Under the pieces are notes generated by a model. That model was not told where the DNA came from and made no database searches. It was given only the letters and a program-made list of their open reading frames with translations. Source: Blastomyces gilchristii SLH14081 (Eukaryota; Ascomycota; Eurotiomycetes; Onygenales; Ajellomycetaceae). Taken from it: a DNA stretch of 11,792 nucleotides. The stretch is from contig NW_003101617.1 of assembly GCF_000003855.2 (NCBI RefSeq), positions 14,848 through 26,639 on the forward strand. The letters are read 5' to 3'. Position numbers and translations under genes: made by a program. Shown piece by piece: positions 7,334-11,792 of this stretch. The first letter of the stretch is position 1; the number at the start of each line of letters is the position of its first letter.

Positions 7334-8110
7334 TATAATATGTCTTGAGATGAACTTCTTCTTCTTTGAAAGACACTCAATAACCTGTTAAATAAGAAAT
7401 TTATATATATTAGTAACTCTTCTACTGCAGCTTCTATTCTCTTTGTAAAGAAGCTAGATAAAGAACTCTGATTCTGTGTGAACTACTGAGATCTGAACAG
7501 ATTGATAAAGAAAGATTGTTATCTCTTATCTCTTATCAATGAAACCCTAGCATATATCAGATAAGCTCAATGATTTACAAAGTTAGATATCATTATCATG
7601 TTTCATAAGATTCATAACACTGAAGAAGATGAATGACTTATAATATTCTGAATATATTATAATCTCTTTGAATGAATAGTCACATTCTTTGAACTGATTA
7701 ATGTTCTCAGTATATTTCAGAAGTATATTAACTGAGTACTCTGAGATTTTCTTAATAAGTATGTATCTACTTATTTAGATAATATTCTCATCTTCACTAA
7801 TGAATTCAGAAAAGAGTATCAAGAGTATGTACAAAGAGTATTACAATAACTATGAGAAGCAGAACTATTAATTGATATTAATAAGTGTGATTTTGAAGTT
7901 AAGAGTATCAAATACTTAGGTTTCATCATAGAAGCTGATAAGAGAATTTGATTGAATTCTGAGAAGATCTCTGTCATTCTTGAATAAGAAGCTTTATATA
8001 CTGTGAAAGAAATATGAAGCTTCATTGAATTCACTAACTTCTATCAGTGATTTATATGAAACTTCTCAGATATTATAAGACTACTTACAGAACTTACTAA
8101 GAAAGACTCA
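7334..8110 (+). other. Reverse transcriptase domain of pol
   Basis: Readable landmarks are LYNMS-DELLLL near 7334, KKFIYISNSSTAASILFVKK, VNY-DLNRLIKKD, FTKLDIIIMFHKI (catalytic Asp at 7586), the YLDN box at 7772-7783 followed by ILIFTN, and KCDFEVKSIKYLGFIIEAD. The catalytic Y-x-D-D has become Y-L-D-N by a G-to-A change, so the enzyme would be inactive even without the stops. Trp codons in the F-x-x-x-Y-x-L-F-E-W region read TGA. Confidence 0.9.
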
Positions 8111-8209
8111 GTATTTTAATAATCAGTGAATACTGAAGCTGTATTTATACAGATAAAGAAGATATTCATTAATATCTTTCTACTGATAATATTCAATTCT
8201 GATTATAAG

Positions 8210-8570
8210 ATAGTTATTGAAGCGGATTTCTCTGACTACATAACAGAAGAAGTGATATTATAATATGATAATGAAGATGTTCTACAATTATATGTCTTTA
8301 TATCTAAGAAACTGAGTCTTACTGAATACAATTATGAGACCTATAATACAGAACTTCTTACAATTATACACTGTTTAGAAGAATGGGACTCTGAACTCTA
8401 AAATATCTCTGAATTTGAGATAATCACAGATTATAAGAATCTCAAATACTTCATAACTATCTGTAAACTCACTGAATGACAGATGTGATGATCTGAGTTC
8501 TTAAGCTGCTTTCATTTTACAATATACTACTGTTCTAGCAGTCAGAACTTGATGACAGATGCTCTCTTAT
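8210..8570 (+). other. RNase H domain of pol
   Basis: The four acidic residues of the RNase H fold are all present: Asp 8225 (EADFSDY), Glu 8351 (NTELL), Asp 8429 (ITDYKNL) and Asp 8558 (MTDALL). Between them are the family signatures SKKLSLTEYNYETYNTELL and IITDYKNLKYF. Stops lie in the QM-WSEFLS segment, where Trp/Arg are expected. Confidence 0.88.
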
Positions 8571-8680
8571 AATGAGAGTAAGATATGACATCTGATGTAA
8601 CAGATACTTGCTGAATGAACTGAGAGTACCAGCTCTTGAATCTGAAGATACTAGTTGATTAAGATGAAACAGCTCATGGC

Positions 8681-8728
8681 ACTATATATGCTCTTTCAAT
8701 TAGAACTATACATGCTTCTTCAATTAGA
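8681..8728 (+). repeat. 24-bp in-frame duplication in pol linker
   Basis: ACTATATATGCTCTTTCAATTAGA at 8681 is followed directly by a near-copy at 8705 (ACTATACATGCTTCTTCAATTAGA). They encode TIYALSIR and TIHASSIR. The linker between RNase H and integrase here is unusually free of stops. Confidence 0.7.
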
Positions 8729-8980
8729 ACTGTCACTGATATCTTAACTTCTCGCAAACCTACATTAGATGAGCTATAGCATACAGTAGCTTAAACTGAT
8801 GAACTTCTTTAAACACTCACTGAAGCAGTATGATAAGAAGTATTCTGATTTTCTTCAGAACTATGTGTAAGAACTGACATCTCAGAATGTTTAATTGATG
8901 ATAATAATACTCTACAATTCTATGAATGATGCTGAGTCTCTCACTCTGAACTCTTACACACTCAGATAATATAAGAGATG

Positions 8981-9620
8981 CATACTTTATATATAACTGA
9001 CTATTCAGATTATGAACAACTATATAGAATGATCTTCTGAGAGTTCTATTAATCTGAGATATTAAATAGTATCAGATACTTTGTCTGAAACTGCAACTAC
9101 TGTTCTTCTATTATCTTATAAAAGAATTGTAGAAAAGATCTACTGAAATCACTTAATATCTCTGATAGAATCTGATAAGATATAGTGATTGACTTCACTA
9201 TTAATCTATCTGAGAGTAAGAGTTATAGAAACATTCTGATTATTATTAACTGACTAAGTAAAGATGTAATATTAAAATCTTGTAATAAGATAAATACTGA
9301 ACAAGTCACTGAAGTCTTCTTATGAAGTTCATTCTATTGAATATATAAGTTACTGAGATCTATAGTATCAGATTAAGACTGTCAATTCATGAGTACTCTC
9401 TGAACAAGAATCTGTCAAGTTCTCAAGATTATATACTATCTGTCAACTGTCTATCACTCTGAGACTGATAATACATCAGAACAGATAATTCAGACTGTAA
9501 AGAATTATCTTCATAAGTTTCATAATTACTTATAAGATGACTGACATGATCTTCTTCTACATGCAGAGATTACTATCAATGATTGAGATATTATTTTAAT
9601 AGATATAAGTCTGTTCTTTC
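8981..9620 (+). other. Integrase domain of pol
   Basis: The N-terminal zinc-binding region has His at 8981, a Tyr at 9002 where the second His is expected, then C-x2-C at 9092 and 9101. The catalytic triad is Asp 9191 (VIDF), Asp 9371 (IVSD) and Glu 9479 (TSEQ). The last two are 35 residues apart, the D-D-35-E spacing. Stretches such as SYRNILIIINQLSKD and KSLNISDRI read clearly. The triad survives while one zinc ligand is lost. Confidence 0.9.
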
Positions 9621-10072
9621 TTACATATAGTTATCACATGAAGATGTTAGATCTTTTAGAGATTATACAGTTCATATTGAATCTCTGCAGTCTGATTCAG
9701 ATCACTGATAATATAGTAATAAAACTCTAAGATATCTGTGATTGAGTAGAAGCCTTCATGATGAGTGCTAAACAGAATTAAGAAGATTAAATCAATATTT
9801 ACTAAGACTCTGCTGAATAATATAAGATAGAAGATCTGATATAATTGAATCTTAAGAATATACAAATCACATATTCATCTTATACACTAGATTACTGCTA
9901 TATCAGATATAAAGTGATAGAAGTTCTAGATAGTTATAACTACTGTCTTAACACATTATTAGAGATTTATAATGTCTTTTATACAAGCTTACTCTGCTAC
10001 ACTATCACTGATCTGTTCTCTTCTTAACTAACTTCTGACTGACAACTGCCAGGGATTATAGAAGAAGATAAT

Positions 10073-10210
10073 GAGCTTGAGTGAGAGATTAAAGATATTC
10101 TTGATAAGAGATCACACAGCTGCAGTCAATAATATCTTGTGCAATGAGTTAACTATAATCAACTGATCTGAACTCTGAGTTCTATGTTATCTGAAATAGT
10201 GAGTCTTGAC
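10073..10210 (+). other. Chromodomain at the end of pol
   Basis: Reading in the pol frame gives ELE-x-EIKDILDKR, then QYLV and a W-type stop in the place of the K-W-x-x-Y core, then NY, then a T-(W/*) region and a C-terminal helix (SSMLSEIVSLD). This matches the chromodomain of chromovirus integrases, which targets insertion to chromatin marked by histone methylation such as H3K9me. The domain is broken by several stops. The call rests on pattern matching by eye. Confidence 0.75.
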
Positions 10211-10227
10211 TGATGAGAACTGCTTCT

Positions 10228-10239
10228 GAAAGAAAGAAG
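10228..10239 (+). other. Polypurine tract candidate
   Basis: GAAAGAAAGAAG, twelve purines, ends four bases before the TGT of the 3' LTR. This is where plus-strand DNA priming begins in LTR elements. The short CTAA gap could reflect mutation or a boundary slightly different from the canonical position. It overlaps the last codons of pol. Confidence 0.6.
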
Positions 10240-10429
10240 CTAATGTAACAGGCTGCACCTGATTAATTATATAGACTATTCTGTTACACTTCACAGATTT
10301 TAACTACTTCATGCTTGAACATATATGCTCTGATTCTTGACCATTCTTGATTACTGATTCTCAGCTGCTATGAAATGTATACACTCTGATTCTCAGTCAT
10401 TCTTGATCACTGATTCTCGGCTGTTATAA

Positions 10430-10435
10430 ACGCGT
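10430..10435 (+). promoter_or_regulatory. ACGCGT box in 3' LTR
   Basis: This is the same position as the box at 4957-4962 of the 5' LTR, and it is unchanged. It is one of very few CpG sites remaining in this LTR. Confidence 0.4.
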
Positions 10436-10484
10436 ATAGATTCTTCCACTCTGAAGCCTCACTGTGTACATCATTACATATGTG

Positions 10485-10492
10485 TATAAATA
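10485..10492 (+). promoter_or_regulatory. TATA box of 3' LTR
   Basis: TATAAATA is identical to 5012-5019 and at the same offset from the LTR start. If still active it would promote transcription out into the gene-free flank to the right. Confidence 0.5.
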
Positions 10493-10608
10493 TTCACTCT
10501 AATTACTGATTCTCACACTTTCTCTTTCTTTTCTTCTCTAATGTTTTTCTCTTTGTTATATAAGATCTATCAATATAATACCGATCTATTCGGCGTAGGC
10601 CTCTTATA

Positions 10609-10613
10609 TATAT
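10609..10613. repeat. Target-site duplication, right (TATAT)
   Basis: It follows the LTR end CTCTTATA directly and matches 4766-4770. Together they show the element inserted as a unit and that its ends have not since recombined. Confidence 0.7.
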
Positions 10614-11792
10614 TGAACTTTACTATGTTCTAATATTCTGTATCATATTCAGTGATGTGACTGATTTGTTTATTTATTGAATATCATGAAATTATTGTTA
10701 TTATTTAGAGAAGGTATAAATCACATTAGCAATGTTTTGAATCTATGATATTTAAATTATTAGTCAATCTATTCAAAAATAATAGTAGCATTATCAAAAA
10801 GCATTATTAAAAAGTGTTATTAAAAAACATTATCTTTTACAAAGTAAATGTAAAAGTTACTTAAGTAATCACTTTCATCTCATTCTTATTTCAAGAATCA
10901 GTTATCTTATTATTCATTGTCTCAATGTTAAGATTCTTTATCAGTGTTTATATTATAAGTTGAATCATATAAGTAATGCAGAGAATATGATCTTATTTAT
11001 CATTTCAGAAGTGCAAAGTCAATTTTTACTCTAAGCTCTTTATTATAGTGTAGTTATTCACAGTATTATCAGTTATAATTGTAAGAAGACTGAGACTAAT
11101 ATCTCAATAGTCATTTTTAATCACTGTTATTAATATCTCTATTATATAATTCTCAGTATAACTACTGATTAATGATTCAAATTCAATTAATATCTCTTAA
11201 TAAGTTCAGTTCTCATCAATGTAATAACATGTAACTCTTATAAATGTAAGATTATTTATACTAGTTTATACATTCACTGTGAGAGATACTCTTCAATAAT
11301 TCTTCAACTCTGATTTTAGATGTTATATACTAACTTTATAGTGTATCTCAAGATTGAACTGAAGACATAATTAATATGAAATATAAAGATTTGAATTAAG
11401 TATTTGAAGAAGTGTTCAGAATTCAGAGTTTTCAATTAATTAAAGAGAAAGATTCAGAGATATATATATATAAAGTAATTATTTACAGAAGTTATCAGAT
11501 AAGAGTTATGAAATCAGAGTACTGATATATGATTATTTTCATATAATTTTCTTCAAATTAGAAAGTTAGTATTATTAAAAATCATTATCTGATAGAGTAA
11601 CTTATCAGCTCAGTAGTAATTTTCTGATTATTTTTCTTTTATTATCTGCATTCTGAGAACTTCAGATGTTAGAAAATTTCATTAGAGTTATAATTAGTTT
11701 ATAATGAATATTTCTGAATAAAGTTACAGTAATTACAGTAGAGAGATAACTCTTCAGTAATCTACATATAATCTGTTAATAATTATTTCATA
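10614..11792. other. Gene-free AT-rich flank
   Basis: No gene, LTR or protein motif is visible and I noticed no CpG. It holds a short 13-bp tandem repeat (10788-10827), a 7-bp-stem inverted repeat (10834-10856) and a 12-bp palindrome (10857-10868). The sequence looks as RIP-eroded as the other flanks. Confidence 0.65.
10788..10827. repeat. 13-bp tandem repeat, three units
   Basis: GCATTATCAAAAA, GCATTATTAAAAA and GTGTTATTAAAAAA lie end to end, followed by a partial CATTATC. The differences are transitions plus one extra A. Next to it are CTTTTAC...GTAAAAG and the palindrome TTACTTAAGTAA. Confidence 0.6.

Larger units (their letters stand above)
6605..10243 (+). pseudogene. pol: pol pseudogene (PR-RT-RH-IN-chromodomain)
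   Basis: This is a dead Pol polyprotein of about 1213 codons in a single frame, -1 relative to gag, with no net frameshift over 3.6 kb but dozens of stops. Domains in order: aspartic protease (~6605-6960), reverse transcriptase (~7334-8110), RNase H (~8210-8570), integrase with zinc-binding region (~8981-9620), a GPY/F-like module (~9880-9995) and a chromodomain (~10073-10210). The start is the first ATG in frame after gag ends. The frame ends TAA at 10241-10243, touching the 3' LTR. Most stops fall where the family has Trp or Gln, e.g. LFE-W of the reverse transcriptase, as RIP predicts. The stretch 9845-10024 is open by chance and is not a separate gene. Confidence 0.93.
4771..10608 (+). 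mobile_element. Full-length dead Ty3/gypsy chromovirus, copy 2
   Basis: This is a structurally complete LTR retrotransposon of 5838 bp. In order it has a 365-bp LTR, a putative self-complementary primer-binding site, gag with zinc knuckle, pol (protease, reverse transcriptase, RNase H, integrase, chromodomain), a purine tract and a 365-bp LTR. A TATAT duplication flanks it. Integrase lying after RNase H makes it Ty3/gypsy rather than Ty1/copia, and the C-terminal chromodomain places it with chromoviruses. The gag frame and the pol frame each run without net frameshift but carry dozens of stops. The LTRs differ mostly by transitions. It is immobile on its own because of RIP-type mutation. Confidence 0.95.
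10244..10608 (+). repeat. 3' LTR (365 bp)
   Basis: It aligns gap-free with 4771-5135, begins TGTAACAGGCTGCACCTG and ends CTCTTATA (for CTCTTACA). In its first ~100 bp nearly all differences are G-to-A or C-to-T relative to the 5' LTR, often at CpG and CpA, so this copy is the more heavily mutated. It retains the TATA box (10485-10492), one ACGCGT box (10430-10435) and the AATGTTTTTCT segment (10540-10550). Confidence 0.95.

Noticed and set aside
7819..8034. 71-codon open frame on the minus strand
   Set aside because: It lies opposite the reverse transcriptase (just after the YLDN box, through the KCDFEVKSIKYLGFII region) and has no recognisable motif; it is a shadow of the plus-strand pol.
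9656..9865. 69-codon open frame on the minus strand
   Set aside because: It is opposite the C-terminal integrase part of pol, is hydrophobic by composition (AT-rich codons), and has no homology pattern.
9845..10027. 60-codon open frame on the plus strand as an independent gene
   Set aside because: It is in frame with pol and reads as the GPY/F-like segment before the chromodomain; it is simply a stretch where no stop was created.
1..11792. CRISPR array, tRNA or rRNA genes, bacterial promoters or operons
   Set aside because: No regularly spaced direct repeats with unique spacers, no cloverleaf with a T-arm consensus, no rRNA signature; all structure fits eukaryotic transposable elements.
1..11792. 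Use of a non-standard genetic code (stops read as Trp or Gln)
   Set aside because: TAA, TAG and TGA all appear, and in several places the second copy has the standard CAA codon; Gly, His and Asp active-site codons are also mutated by the same transitions, so mutation explains the stops.

Overview
The window looks like AT-rich, heterochromatin-like DNA from a filamentous fungus, most likely a Pezizomycotina ascomycete. It holds retrotransposon copies riddled with C-to-T and G-to-A changes, the pattern left by repeat-induced point mutation (RIP). No intact protein-coding gene is visible on either strand. CpG is almost absent outside the LTRs: I saw none by eye in about 1.2 kb on each side of the full-length element. 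The species cannot be named from this sequence.

Layout. (1) 1-1050 is gene-free AT-rich DNA with a few hairpins and palindromes. (2) 1051-2919 is a 5'-truncated-type remnant: an LTR of 272 bp, a leader, a dead gag and the first ~40 codons of pol (protease), ending abruptly. (3) 2920-3504 is a ~585-bp non-coding element with ~90-bp terminal inverted repeats, starting exactly where the gag-pol homology stops. (4) 3505-4765 is gene-free DNA. (5) 4771-10608 is a complete but dead Ty3/gypsy LTR retrotransposon. It has two 365-bp LTRs (TGT...ACA type), a 5-bp TATAT target duplication, gag with a CCHC zinc knuckle, and pol in the order protease, reverse transcriptase, RNase H, integrase, chromodomain, i.e. 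a chromovirus. (6) 10614-11792 is gene-free AT-rich DNA.

How the parts fit. Both gypsy copies lie on the plus strand and belong to one family. In each, gag keeps one frame over ~1.17 kb and pol follows in the -1 frame; the lesions are almost all base substitutions (Gln codons to TAA/TAG, Trp codons to TGA/TAG) rather than frameshifts. Often one copy keeps a residue that the other has lost. The LTR carries a TATA box, two or three ~56-bp tandem units each ending in or near an ACGCGT box, and an 11-nt segment complementary to the sequence just inside the 5' LTR. This suggests Tf1-like self-primed reverse transcription. The most noteworthy observations are that self-primer candidate, the ACGCGT-bearing repeats, and the inverted-repeat element whose two arms differ almost only by transitions.
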